Source: Hyphomicrobium sp. (lineage in GTDB: Bacteria > Pseudomonadota > Alphaproteobacteria > Rhizobiales > Hyphomicrobiaceae). From it: a stretch of DNA of 34,226 nt. Below are positions 16,587 through 25,328 of this stretch, in pieces. The notes under the pieces were generated by a model. The model did no database searches, was not told the DNA's origin, and saw only the letters and a list, made by a program, of their open reading frames with translations. The stretch lies in the NCBI GenBank assembly GCA_025458125.1, contig JALOTA010000043.1, positions 1 through 34,226 of the forward strand, in the 5' to 3' direction. The position numbers and the translations under genes were made by a program. Every line of letters begins with the position of its first letter. The stretch's first letter is position 1.

Positions 16587-19283
16587 TCAGAACGTGAGCC
16601 TCAGACCGCCATAAATGGCGAACGGCTGCGAAGGTGAGATTGATCGGGCATCTTCCAGTTCGTCGTAGCCTGCGGCCAGCGCCGCGGCCTCGGATTCTTC
16701 CGTGTCGAAGAAGGTGCCGTAGAGCCCATACTTCTGGTCGAACAGATTGTTGATGAGGCCGTATATCTCGGCATTCTGGGTAAGCTTGTACGACGTGCGC
16801 AGGTCGACCTGCGTGTAGCCGGGAAGCTTGCGGTTGTTGTTGGCATCGTCGCCGAAGAAGAACTGATCCGAAGCGGCCACGAGGTCGGAGCCGATTTTCC
16901 AATCAGGCGTCAGCCAGTACTCGAAGCCCGCCTTGAACCGGTGGCGCGGAATACCCGGAATGGTGTCACCGCTCTGGACGAAGTTGCACTGGGGGGGCTC
17001 GGGATCAAGCGGGTCTGCATCCGGGCAAGTTTCAGTGCCGTTCGGCGTGTTCGGCGCCGGCAACACGATATCGCTGTCGTACGTGGCGTCGACCAGAGCG
17101 TAGGAGCCGTACACCGACCAGCTCCTGGTCTGATAGGCCGCGGCAAGTTCGATGCCCTGGCGTGCTCGGCGGCAACGTTGAGAATGTCGTTTTCATTGAG
17201 CGCGTGAAACAGGCCCGCGCTCCAGGTGAACAGTTCGCCATTGAAGCCCTTCTGCTGGCCGCGGAAGCCAAACTCGAAGGTCTTGGTCACCACCTGCTCC
17301 AGAGGAGGATCGTCGGTCAGGAAGCTTTCGATCACGCATGGATTCTCGGGCTCGGCGCATCCGAGTTCCGCAGGAGTGGGAGCACGGTTGGCTTCCGCAT
17401 AGCTGCCGTACATGTTCAGCATTTCGCTGAACTGATAAGTGGCGCCGACCATCGGGTTGAAGCGCTGGTAATCGTTGGTCGTGTTGAGGTTAGGAAGGTA
17501 ACCGGTTAGGTCCGTCATCTTGATCGTGGCGTCGTTGTAGCGGCCGCCGACGGTCAACGTGAGCTGATCGGTCAGACTCAACACGTCGACGAAATAGGCG
17601 CCAAAATATTTGTTCTCAGTGTCGAGTACCCGCGGGGCGAGTTCCGGCGATTCATCGGTGTCAGGGTCGAAGTCTTCGGGGCCCTGCACAACGACTCCCG
17701 AACCCGTGACCGTAAAACGTTCGCCGATCGAGCCGATTTCACTGGACGTGTTGTAGCGCACCTTGCCCTGGTCGTAACTCAGGCCCACCGTCAACTGGTT
17801 CGGGCGGCCGAAGATGCGAGCCCGCTCGGTGGCCATAACAGTGCCGCCCCAGCTCTCGGCGTCCTGATTGATGCGTTCGATGGAGCCAATCGGCAATTCT
17901 CCAACGCCGACGAAGGCGCCGTAGTTGAAGCCGGGCCCGAAGACCTGTTCGAGGGTCGTTTCAGGGATGATCTCTTCGCCCTCGTCATCACAGAGTTCAA
18001 CCCCACCATCGGCAGGAGAAAACGTAAGGGGATCACATGGCTCGACTTCGGAGAGATTTCCATCGATGACCTTGGATTTGAATTTGCGGAAATAGCCGAT
18101 GCCGGTGAAGGACAGCGTGTCCGTCGCCTGTACGGTCGCATTCACCGTCGGCATCAGGACTTCGAGGTCGGTTTCCTGGGGATGCGTGAATGTCCGGTTC
18201 CAGCCCACATCCAGGACTTCGACGGGCGCGGCGGCGACGACGCCGGCGTTGCTCTGCGCGGCGGTCAGGTTGACGTGGACCTCGACGGCGCTGCCTTTGA
18301 ATCCGAGGTCGCCGTAGAAGCGTTCATAGTTGGCCTCCGAGAAATCACGGAATCCTTCCTCGGTCATCAGTTCGAGCGCGGCATACGCACCGAAGGTTCC
18401 CGAGTTGGCACCGGCTTCCATTGAAATCTGGCCGCGCCCGAACGAACCGCCCAGAGCGTCGATTGTGCCGCCCTGGAAGCTGAACCCGTCCTTCATGGTG
18501 ATGCCGATGGCACCGCCGATGGCGTTCAAGCCATAGATCGGGTTGGCGCCGATGACGGTCATGTCGCGGATGGCGATAGCCGGGATCAGGTCGAGGTTGA
18601 CAGTGTCGCCGAAGGCTTCGTTGATGCGGACGCCGTTCTGATAGACAGCGAGGCCCTGAGAGCGCCCACCGATCGGCGAGGCGTCGAAGCCACGAAACTG
18701 GATATCGGGCCGGGTGCCGCCGCCGGCAGTGTCGGTGATGATGAGGCCAGGCACGAACTTCTCGAGCGCGTCGGGCACCTGCCGCACGCCCTGAGCCTGG
18801 ATCCGAGACCGCCTGCGGAATTTTTGCGACGGGAACACCGTTCTGGAATTCCGACTGCGAGTTGGATCCTGTGCCGGTTCCCCCACCCGCTCCAGCGGCC
18901 GCGACGCCGGAACCGGTTCCGGACGCGGGCGCCGGTGCAACGGCAATGGCGGTATCAGCCGTGGGGGGGCCCGCGACCTGCTTGACCTGCGGCTTCTGAG
19001 TGACCGTCACTTCGGGCAGGGTTGTATCCGAATCGGTCTGGTTGGGCACTGAGGTGGCCGCCGCCGGAGGTGGCGGCTGCGGAACCGGTTCAGCCGACTG
19101 TGCAGCGGGCGGTGCGGGCGCGGCCGGCGCCGGCGGCGTCTGTGACTGGGTCTCAGCTGCGGGGGGCGCCGATGATTCCGATGCAGGAGGCGCTGGCGGC
19201 GGCTCGGCGGTCTGGGCGGCGGCCGGAAGAGTGCCTGCCAGTAGTCCCAAGGCCGCGGCTCGGGCAATTCGTCTCTTCTGCAT
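16587..19283 (-). pseudogene. TonB-dependent outer-membrane receptor, disrupted by two frame breaks
   Basis: The receptor is readable only by joining three frames. From the ATG at 19283: signal peptide, a long Pro/Ala-rich segment, a TonB-box-like LPEVTVT, and the plug start (NGVPVAKIPQAVS). The frame is lost near 18805; the next frame carries the plug (ALEKFVPGLIITD, DIQFRGFDASPIGG, GLAVYQNGVRINEAF) and most of the barrel to about 17165. The third frame, from about 17160 to 16587, carries the last strands and ends GGLRLTF with terminal Phe. At both joins several residues usual in the family seem to be missing, which suggests small deletions rather than single-base errors. Such receptors import siderophores, cobalamin, metals or glycans; the substrate is not evident. 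It is divergent from the exbB-exbD-tonB operon. Confidence 0.85.
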
Positions 19284-19935
19284 CTCGTCCCAACTCCGTC
19301 CGGACGGGAATCAATTCCCGCATATCTCCGTGTGAGGACTATGCTCGGCGATCGAGGACCGGCAATCCGGATTAATTCCTGAAATGCCTCCAGCCGCCTG
19401 ATTTCTCGGAGCAGTTGCCTGATCGCATCGGGACTTTCTCCCGATGATGCTGGGACTTGGATTTTCCGAACGGCGAAATGGAGAAGTCGCCGATCGGATA
19501 ATGACCGGAGCTGGGTTTCATCCATCCACGGAGAACTCTGGCCACCAGTCTCATTGTCATTCGCAATGCCGATTGCCGCGCCTCTGCGCCGGACGCTCCA
19601 TCTCTCTCCTGACTCGTGGGTGGGAATTTTTCCCGATTTGGGGTCGTATCCCAGATGCAAACTATTTGGAACGTTTCTTAGGAAAAGTCCTTGATCGCCA
19701 GTGGTTTCGACCGCTATCTCATGGGCCGCCGGATGGCTATGTCCGGTCGCGCAGGTCCGATCACCCGCTCATGAGATAAACGTGATTGCGGGCGCCTGTG
19801 ACGGCTGGAAGTTGTAAGGTTATATAAGAACAACTTTTCTGCCTCGGCCACGATTGGTCCGTGAACCGAACGCACGTATGCGCGGCTGAAAACGACGACG
19901 GACGAACCGTCGACGCCCACTTGGGGAGAGACGAC
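19284..19935. other. long intergenic region between the TonB receptor and the exbBD-tonB operon
   Basis: 652 bases without a convincing gene. It holds the receptor leader with nested palindromes just before the start codon (CCGTCCGGACGG at 19296-19307 and CGGGAA-TCAA-TTCCCG at 19305-19320), an AATCCGGATT palindrome at 19364-19373, an 8-bp stem with a 5-base loop at 19426-19446, GGGAA-TTT-TTCCC at 19622-19634, and the operon promoter described separately. A minus-strand frame opening with TTG at 19660 reads through the region and has some protein-like stretches, but it has no good start or ribosome binding site. No tRNA or cobalamin-riboswitch core was recognised. Confidence 0.55.
19798..19836 (+). 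promoter_or_regulatory. promoter with operator-like inverted repeat for the exbB-exbD-tonB operon
   Basis: A candidate sigma-70 promoter (GTGACG, 17-base spacer, TATATA at 19821-19826) lies about 110 bases before the first gene. A perfect 7-bp inverted repeat AAGTTGT (19809-19815) and ACAACTT (19830-19836) brackets the -10 box, with a 14-base spacer. A protein bound to it would block RNA polymerase, so repression is the likely mode. It does not match the Irr (ICE) or RirA consensus I know. The transcription start is inferred, not shown. Confidence 0.5.
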
Positions 19936-20409
19936 TTGATTAGGAATAATACCTACATCCGTTATCGTTCGCTTGGGCTTGTTCTGACGTTGGCCGCAGC
20001 CACGGTTCTGACGACCACGGCTCACGCTGGTGAGAGCGCGCCGGCCGCTACGACCGCAGCCCCAGCCATCAGCGTCGAACTCAACAAACTCGAAACGGTC
20101 GACAAGGGCTGCCGCGTCTACACCGTCGTCGATAATCCAAGCACAACCTCGTACCAGACCTTGAAGCTCGATCTCATCCTGTTCCACACCGACGGCGTGA
20201 TCGGCCGCCGCCTCGCGCTCGATCTCGCGCCTCTCAAGGGCCAGAAAAAGACAGTCAAGATGTTCGATCTGGAAGGAACGTCCTGCGACAAGATCGGAAG
20301 CTTTCTCGTTCACGATATCATGGAATGCAAATCCGAAGCAGGGGCGCTCGACAAGTGCCTCGACGCAATCTCTTTGAAGTCGCTCAGCAACGTGCAGATC
20401 ACCAAATAA
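19936..20409 (+). CDS. secreted protein of unknown function, first gene of the TonB operon
   Basis: 157 residues. A TTG start at 19936 is chosen because GGGGAGAG lies about 5 bases upstream and a signal peptide follows (SLGLVLTLAAATVL, cut after AHA). A GTG at 19861 in the same frame would put 25 polar residues before the signal peptide. The mature part has four cysteines and a beta-rich core (VELNKLETVDKGCRVYTVV, LKLDLILFHTDGVIGRRLAL) and ends close to exbB (27 bases). No family is recognised with certainty. The fold looks like a small periplasmic domain, and its place at the head of the operon suggests a role with the TonB complex or receptor. Function not known. Confidence 0.7.
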   Translation: MIRNNTYIRYRSLGLVLTLAAATVLTTTAHAGESAPAATTAAPAISVELNKLETVDKGCRVYTVVDNPSTTSYQTLKLDLILFHTDGVIGRRLALDLAPLKGQKKTVKMFDLEGTSCDKIGSFLVHDIMECKSEAGALDKCLDAISLKSLSNVQITK

Positions 20410-20436
20410 TCCGGCCCTCCGCGAAGGAATAGTGCC

Positions 20437-21138
20437 TTGCTCCTAACCGCCTCCCCGCAGTCCACCCTCTCCATCATGGAACTCGTCGCGGCCGCCGATC
20501 CGATCGTCAAGGGCGTGATGCTTCTTCTCGTCCTTTCGTCCGTGGCCTGCTGGGCGATCGTGATCGAGAAGTCGGTCCGCATCTGGCGGCTGAAGTCGGA
20601 CGTGAAGGCGATGGAGAACCTCGCTGGCGGCGATCTCGATGCCGCCAATGCCGACGGCCTCGTTCGCCGGGTGCTCAGCGCAGCGGAAGCGGAGGCGAAC
20701 GACGGCAGTTCGCGCGGAGAGGCGCGCGGCGAAGTTCGCGCTCGGCTCGAGCGCGCGATGAAGCTGCGGTTCAAGAGCGAACTGGAGTCGATCGAGAGCG
20801 GGTTGCCGTTCCTGGCGACGATCGGTTCGGCCGCACCGTTCATCGGCCTCTTTGGAACCGTTTGGGGCATCATGAACAGCTTTACCGCAATTGCAGCGCG
20901 TCAGGATACGAGCCTCGCAACGGTGGCACCCGGCATTGCCGAGGCCCTGTTCGCAACCGCGCTCGGGCTGGTCGCGGCCATTCCGGCGGTCATGGCTTAC
21001 AACCACTACGCCGTTAAGCTCGGACGAGCCGCGCAACGGGGAAATGCAGCCATTGCAGACATCGCTAAGGAGATTTCGCGGCCGCACGCTGATGCATCGG
21101 CCCGCGTCGAACCTTTGCGCGCCGGAAAGGCCTACTGA
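20437..21138 (+). CDS. exbB: ExbB/TolQ-family proton channel subunit
   Basis: 233 residues from TTG 20437, supported by AAGGA 8 bases upstream; an ATG at 20476 lacks such a site. The protein has a first membrane helix (VMLLLVLSSVACWAIVI), a cytoplasmic arm, and two further helices with the family core (PFLATIGSAAPFIGLFGTVW and AEALFATALGLVAAIPAVMAYN). It forms the pentameric inner-membrane channel that couples proton flow to TonB. TolQ is very similar; the call ExbB rests on the tonB gene downstream and the absence of tolA, tolB or pal. The stop overlaps the exbD start (TGATG at 21136-21140). Confidence 0.87.
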   Translation: MLLTASPQSTLSIMELVAAADPIVKGVMLLLVLSSVACWAIVIEKSVRIWRLKSDVKAMENLAGGDLDAANADGLVRRVLSAAEAEANDGSSRGEARGEVRARLERAMKLRFKSELESIESGLPFLATIGSAAPFIGLFGTVWGIMNSFTAIAARQDTSLATVAPGIAEALFATALGLVAAIPAVMAYNHYAVKLGRAAQRGNAAIADIAKEISRPHADASARVEPLRAGKAY

Positions 21139-21632
21139 TGGGTATGAGTGCCAACGTCTCTTCGGGAGACGGCGAAGATGGCGGGTATCGGCCCATGGCC
21201 GAGATCAACATCACTCCCATGGTGGACGTGATGCTGGTTCTGCTGATCATCTTCATGGTGGCCGCACCGCTGATGGTGACGGGCGTGCCGATAGAACTGC
21301 CCAAGACCACCGCCGCCAAGCTCGGGCAGTCGAAAAAGCCTATGGTGGTGACGCTGACCGCAGACGGGCAGTTTCAGATCCGTAACGAATTCGTATCGCG
21401 GGAAGCTCTGGTGCCGCGATTGCGCGAGATCCGCGCGTTAGAAGGCGATGCCGTCGTCTATGTGCGTGCGGACAAGAAGAACCCTTATGGCGAAGTCATG
21501 GATCTGCTCGGGCAGGTCGGCCAGAGCGGGTTCGGCCGCGTATCGCTGCTATCGCAACAGCCGAACGCGGGCGGCGGCACACCCGCAGCCGGCGCCGTCC
21601 CACCGCCCGCCACACCGGCCCCGGGCCCCTGA
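21138..21632 (+). CDS. exbD: ExbD/TolR-family biopolymer transport protein
   Basis: 164 residues with one membrane helix (MLVLLIIFMVAAPLMV) preceded by NITPMVD; D30 is the conserved membrane aspartate that takes part in proton transfer. A periplasmic domain follows (PMVVTLTADGQFQIRNE, AVVYVRADKKNPYGEVMDLL), then a Pro/Ala-rich tail. It overlaps exbB by one base with GGAAAGG just upstream, so translation is coupled. It works with ExbB as the motor for TonB. TolR is an alternative name on sequence alone; context favours ExbD. Confidence 0.87.
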   Translation: MGMSANVSSGDGEDGGYRPMAEINITPMVDVMLVLLIIFMVAAPLMVTGVPIELPKTTAAKLGQSKKPMVVTLTADGQFQIRNEFVSREALVPRLREIRALEGDAVVYVRADKKNPYGEVMDLLGQVGQSGFGRVSLLSQQPNAGGGTPAAGAVPPPATPAPGP

Positions 21633-21654
21633 CGTCGAGGACATCACCGAACCC

Positions 21655-22368
21655 ATGTTCCTGAGGACCGTCACCTGGCTTGTTTCGCTCGGCGCCCATG
21701 CTGCATTCGCGGTGTGGATGTTCGCCGTGCCGGGCGGCGCATCGCTCCATTCGGGTGAAGGCGACGACCAGGTCTTTGTAGAGCAAAGCATCGCGATCGA
21801 AGGTCTCGATATGTGGGGGCAGGACGACGCGACCGTCCAGGCGGTGGAGGCGGAGCCACTCGAAGCCAGCCAAGCGCGCCCCGCTGTCGAGGAAGTCAAG
21901 GAGATGGAGAAAGTCGAGGAGACGACGGTCGTCTCCTCGGAAACGGGTCCCGAGCAGGAAGTGGAACAGGTCAAACCCGAGCCTGAGAAGCAGCCGACCC
22001 CGCCGCAGGTTGCCACTCTGGCTCAGGAAGCACAGGTTGCGGTGGAGGAACGGCGCGCCGCCAGCGCGGCCCAGTCGGGCGGCGATGTCACCAGCCACAG
22101 CATGTACCTCGGAAAGTTGCGCAGCCACCTCGAAAAGAAGAAGATCAACCCTCGGACGCGGCAGGTGGGGACGGCGGTGGTTCGCTTCACCGTGGACGCT
22201 GCCGGTCAACTCCTGACACGCGAGATCGCCCTCAGTTCCGGCAACAAACAACTCGACGACGCGGCGATCGCCTCGGTGGAGAAGGCGGCCCCCTTCCCGG
22301 CCATGCCTGACGACATCGACAAGGGCCCTCTGGTGGTTTCGGTTCCGTTCCGGTTCACGGTGCGCTGA
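21655..22368 (+). CDS. tonB: TonB energy transducer
   Basis: 237 residues: an N-terminal membrane anchor (residues about 5-26) with a histidine at position 15 like the conserved His of TonB, an acidic Glu/Pro-rich periplasmic linker (about 60-135), and a C-terminal TonB domain (YLGKLRSHLEKKKINP, VVRFTVDAAGQLLTREI, DDAAIASVEKAAPFPAMP). It carries energy from ExbB/ExbD to outer-membrane receptors. The ATG at 21655 is 23 bases after exbD; the upstream GAGG is rather far. A 6-bp hairpin (22368-22382) at the stop could help end the transcript but has no T tract. The only receptor in the window is broken, so TonB presumably serves others. Confidence 0.87.
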   Translation: MFLRTVTWLVSLGAHAAFAVWMFAVPGGASLHSGEGDDQVFVEQSIAIEGLDMWGQDDATVQAVEAEPLEASQARPAVEEVKEMEKVEETTVVSSETGPEQEVEQVKPEPEKQPTPPQVATLAQEAQVAVEERRAASAAQSGGDVTSHSMYLGKLRSHLEKKKINPRTRQVGTAVVRFTVDAAGQLLTREIALSSGNKQLDDAAIASVEKAAPFPAMPDDIDKGPLVVSVPFRFTVR

Positions 22369-22468
22369 GGCCGAAGCGGCCTGCCTGCCTGAGAATGCTC
22401 GCGTAGTTAACCGCGCTTTATCCATTGCGGAATAGTCTCAAGCCGATTTTCTGAAGATCGGTAGAACC

Positions 22469-23353
22469 ATGATCCGCAATACGATCGGGAGGCAGAACGG
22501 CGGCTCGCTCATGGGGGAGTACGCTACTCTCGTGGGCCAGGCGATCCTTCGCCAGAGAGCACGGCAGGCGGAACAGACCGCCCGGATCGAAATGGAACTC
22601 GCGAAGAGGGTCAAAAGCGAGTTCATCGCCAACATGAGTCATGAGTTGAGGACGCCGCTCAACACCATGATCGGGTTCTCGAAGATTCTGAGCGAGCACC
22701 ACAAACGTCCGATTCCAGATGCCGAGATCGTGGAATACGCGAAACTCATTCACGATGCCGCCGGCCATCTGCTGACCGTCATCAACGACATTCTCGATAT
22801 TTCCAAGATCCAGAGCGGGCACTACACGCTCGACGCGCGCGAAACGAGTGTCGAAGAAGTGCTGCAATCCACCTATGCCGCCAGCCAAGCCGCCGCCCGT
22901 GAGGCGGGGGTCACGATCGAGCTTGCGATACGCGACCATCTTCCAATGGTGCGTGGCGATTCAGCGAAGTTGCGCCAGGCGTTCAGCAACCTTGTCTCGA
23001 ATGCGATCAAATTCACGCTGCAGGGCGGCTCGGTGATGATCGAAGCGGATCGGCTTCCCGAAGGCGACGTCGGTGTTTTCGTACGCGATACGGGCATCGG
23101 CATGTCGCCGGACGAGATCAAGCTTGCAACGACACTGTTTGGGCAGGTCGATGGCAGCCGGGGCCGCTGGCGCGAAGGCACGGGGCTCGGTCTGCCAATT
23201 GCCGGTTCATTGATCGAATTGCACGGCGGAAACATCAAAATTACGAGCGAAAAGGGACAGGGAACCGAGGTCAGCGTCCGCCTGCCCTCGGCCAGCTCCT
23301 TCAATATTCGAGACGCCCGCGACGCGCTACTCGGCGGCGGCGGGATTATTTGA
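22469..23353 (+). CDS. soluble sensor histidine kinase
   Basis: 294 residues without membrane helices. Residues 30-50 form a short coiled coil, then the HisKA domain (SHELRTPLN, phospho-acceptor H58) and the ATPase domain with N box (SNLVSNAIKF, N178), G1 (DTGIGM, 207-212), F box (LFGQ) and G2 (GTGLGL, 237-242). All catalytic boxes look intact. No sensor domain and no response regulator gene are nearby, so the input must come from a partner or through the short N-terminus. The next gene starts 30 bases on, in the same direction. ATG 22469 is chosen; ATG 22511 is an alternative. Resembles the cytoplasmic halves of PleC/DivJ-type alphaproteobacterial kinases, but the pathway is not known. Confidence 0.88.
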   Translation: MIRNTIGRQNGGSLMGEYATLVGQAILRQRARQAEQTARIEMELAKRVKSEFIANMSHELRTPLNTMIGFSKILSEHHKRPIPDAEIVEYAKLIHDAAGHLLTVINDILDISKIQSGHYTLDARETSVEEVLQSTYAASQAAAREAGVTIELAIRDHLPMVRGDSAKLRQAFSNLVSNAIKFTLQGGSVMIEADRLPEGDVGVFVRDTGIGMSPDEIKLATTLFGQVDGSRGRWREGTGLGLPIAGSLIELHGGNIKITSEKGQGTEVSVRLPSASSFNIRDARDALLGGGGII

Positions 23354-23383
23354 TTGCAGGCACACGGGGCCAAGAAGGATACC

Positions 23384-25324
23384 ATGCAAAATCTCGTTGC
23401 AGATTCCCATCTCAAGTTGCGGATGACGGTCGACGGCTCGATCGGACGGATCGTGTCGGTGACGGGTTCGAAAGCCATCGTGCTTCTGGATACACCCAAG
23501 GATGGAACGGTCCGCAACGTGCAGGACCGCCCCGAAATGGGGACGCTGCTGGCGATCGACACCGCCAACACCGTCGTTCTGGCCATCGTTTCAGCGCTCA
23601 GCGTTCCCGTTCCCGCCCAGCGCGAAGGGGAGACTGAAATCTGGATCGCCGAATTGGGTCTCGTCGGTGAACTCTGGCGCTCTGGAACCGGGGAAGCCGC
23701 GACATTCAATCGTGGTGTTACCGTCTATCCGGGACTGGGCGACCGGGTCCGCGTTGCAACGAAATCGGAGCTCACGCTTGCGTTCTGCGGCAGCGACACC
23801 CGTTCGGTGCGCGTCGGCTGCATTCGGCAGGACACGACGATCGATGCCCGCGTTCGCGTCGACGAACTGCTCGGCAAGCATTTTGCCATTCTCGGCACAA
23901 CCGGAACCGGCAAGTCATGCACGACCGCGCTGATCCTTCGCTCCATCCTCGATCAGCATCCCGCGGCCCATATCGTGCTGTTGGATCCGCACAATGAATA
24001 TGCCACCTCGTTCGGCGAACTGGCCGAGGTGATCAGCCCCTGGAACATGCAGTTGCCGCTCTGGCTCCTCAACTTCGAGGAAGCCGTGGAGGTTCTCGTC
24101 GCCGATCCGGAGCGTAAGCAGGAGATCGAAATCCTGCAGGAACTAATTCCGCTCGCCAAATCCCGCTATGCAGCGGGCCGCCAGACGGATCAGAAGCTGC
24201 GCCGCGGTGCTCTGGACCACGGCCGCTTCACCGTCGACACACCCGTCCCCTACCGCATTTCCGATTTGACCGGCCTGATCGACGAGCGCATGGGCAAACT
24301 CGAAAACAAGCGCGACCTTGCCCCTTATCGCAACCTGAAATCGCGCATCGACACGATCTCGCAGGACGGCCGTTACGCCTTCATGTTCGGGTCGCTCACC
24401 GTCTATGACGGAATGACCCAGATCCTGTCGCGCATCTTCCGCGTGCCGGTGCAGGGTAAGCCGATCACGATTCTGGAATTGACGGGTATTCCCACCGAAA
24501 TCGTCAATGTGGTGGTCTCGGTGCTCTGCCGCCTGACCTTCGATTTCGCGCTTTGGAGCGAAGGCAAGGTTCCGGTAACGCTCGTCTGCGAGGAAGCGCA
24601 TCGTTACGTGCCACTCAATCCCCATGTGGGATTCGAGCCGTGCAAGCGGGCCATCGCCAAGATCGCGAAGGAAGGCCGCAAATACGGTGCATCGCTTTGC
24701 ATCGTGACGCAGCGTCCTGCCGAGATCGACCCTACCATTCTTTCCCAGTGCAACACGGTTTTCGCACTGCGCATGTCAAACGACCGCGACCAGTCGATCG
24801 TATCGTCGGCCATTTCGGATACGGGCTCGGGACTGCTGGAATTCCTGCCCGCTCTTGGACAGCGTGAAGCCATCGCCTTTGGCGACGGCGTGGCCCTGCC
24901 CGTCCGAATCAAGTTCGACGAACTCCCGCGGGACCGGCTGCCGCGTTCTTCGACGGCCAAGTTCTCGGAGAAGTGGCAGAGCTCGGTCGGCGACGAGAAC
25001 TTCCTGGAACATGTCGTCGACCGTTGGCGCGCAGCCGGTGCCAGCCACGGTATCGATACCAATCATCAGGCAGCCATGCTCGCCGACGCGATGACAATCA
25101 CGGGGCCACGTGCCGAAAGCGCCGATCCGCAAGGCGGCATGCGTCGCGAAGTTGCAAACCAGCCTCCGTCTTCGCAGCCTCGCGCTCCGGGAAGCACGCT
25201 GCTGCGGCGCGAACCTGCAACCACCCAGGCCGCCCAACCGCCGGCTCCTCCGGCGGCGGCGCCGGCGGGCGGTGACCGACTGTCGCTCAGGGAACGCCTG
25301 CTGCGCCCCAATCCGACACGCTAA
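23384..25324 (+). CDS. HerA-type ATPase (HAS-barrel/DUF87)
   Basis: 646 residues from ATG 23384 (AAGGA 4 bases upstream). The N-terminal part (about 1-130) is a HAS-barrel-like domain; then comes a RecA/FtsK-like ATPase with Walker A GTTGTGKS (171-178), LLDPHNEYA (199-207), Walker B LVCEEAHRY (400-408, E403/E404) and VTQRP (441-445) as sensor. From about 580 the chain is Pro/Ala-rich and disordered, ending in a basic RLSLRERLLRPNP segment that looks like a docking motif. HerA proteins form hexamers that pump DNA, with NurA nuclease in archaea and with various nucleases or sirtuins in bacterial defence pairs. No nuclease gene is adjacent here; the partner in position is the histidine kinase. 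Its role is therefore open. Confidence 0.88.
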   Translation: MQNLVADSHLKLRMTVDGSIGRIVSVTGSKAIVLLDTPKDGTVRNVQDRPEMGTLLAIDTANTVVLAIVSALSVPVPAQREGETEIWIAELGLVGELWRSGTGEAATFNRGVTVYPGLGDRVRVATKSELTLAFCGSDTRSVRVGCIRQDTTIDARVRVDELLGKHFAILGTTGTGKSCTTALILRSILDQHPAAHIVLLDPHNEYATSFGELAEVISPWNMQLPLWLLNFEEAVEVLVADPERKQEIEILQELIPLAKSRYAAGRQTDQKLRRGALDHGRFTVDTPVPYRISDLTGLIDERMGKLENKRDLAPYRNLKSRIDTISQDGRYAFMFGSLTVYDGMTQILSRIFRVPVQGKPITILELTGIPTEIVNVVVSVLCRLTFDFALWSEGKVPVTLVCEEAHRYVPLNPHVGFEPCKRAIAKIAKEGRKYGASLCIVTQRPAEIDPTILSQCNTVFALRMSNDRDQSIVSSAISDTGSGLLEFLPALGQREAIAFGDGVALPVRIKFDELPRDRLPRSSTAKFSEKWQSSVGDENFLEHVVDRWRAAGASHGIDTNHQAAMLADAMTITGPRAESADPQGGMRREVANQPPSSQPRAPGSTLLRREPATTQAAQPPAPPAAAPAGGDRLSLRERLLRPNPTR

Positions 25325-25328
25325 CAGT

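Noticed and set aside
19007-19660. Minus-strand frame from TTG 19660 through the receptor leader
   Set aside because: Its first 130 residues look partly protein-like (IANDNETGG, IRQLLREIRRLEAF), but it then reads out of frame through the receptor start, has a TTG start and no convincing ribosome binding site.
19284-19660. Cobalamin riboswitch before the TonB receptor
   Set aside because: I looked for the conserved B12-box and core on the minus strand and saw neither; only simple stem-loops are present.
19444-19779. Plus-strand frame in the receptor/operon intergenic region
   Set aside because: Cys/His/Arg-rich composition, no ribosome binding site, crosses stem-loops; not supported as a gene.
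20437-22368. Reading the motor genes as tolQ-tolR-tolA
   Set aside because: The third protein has a TonB C-terminal domain, no tolB or pal follows, and a TonB receptor lies next door, so exbB-exbD-tonB fits better.
22368-22382. Terminator after tonB
   Set aside because: A 6-bp stem with a 3-base loop is present at the stop codon but no T tract follows on the plus strand; kept only as a remark in the tonB entry.
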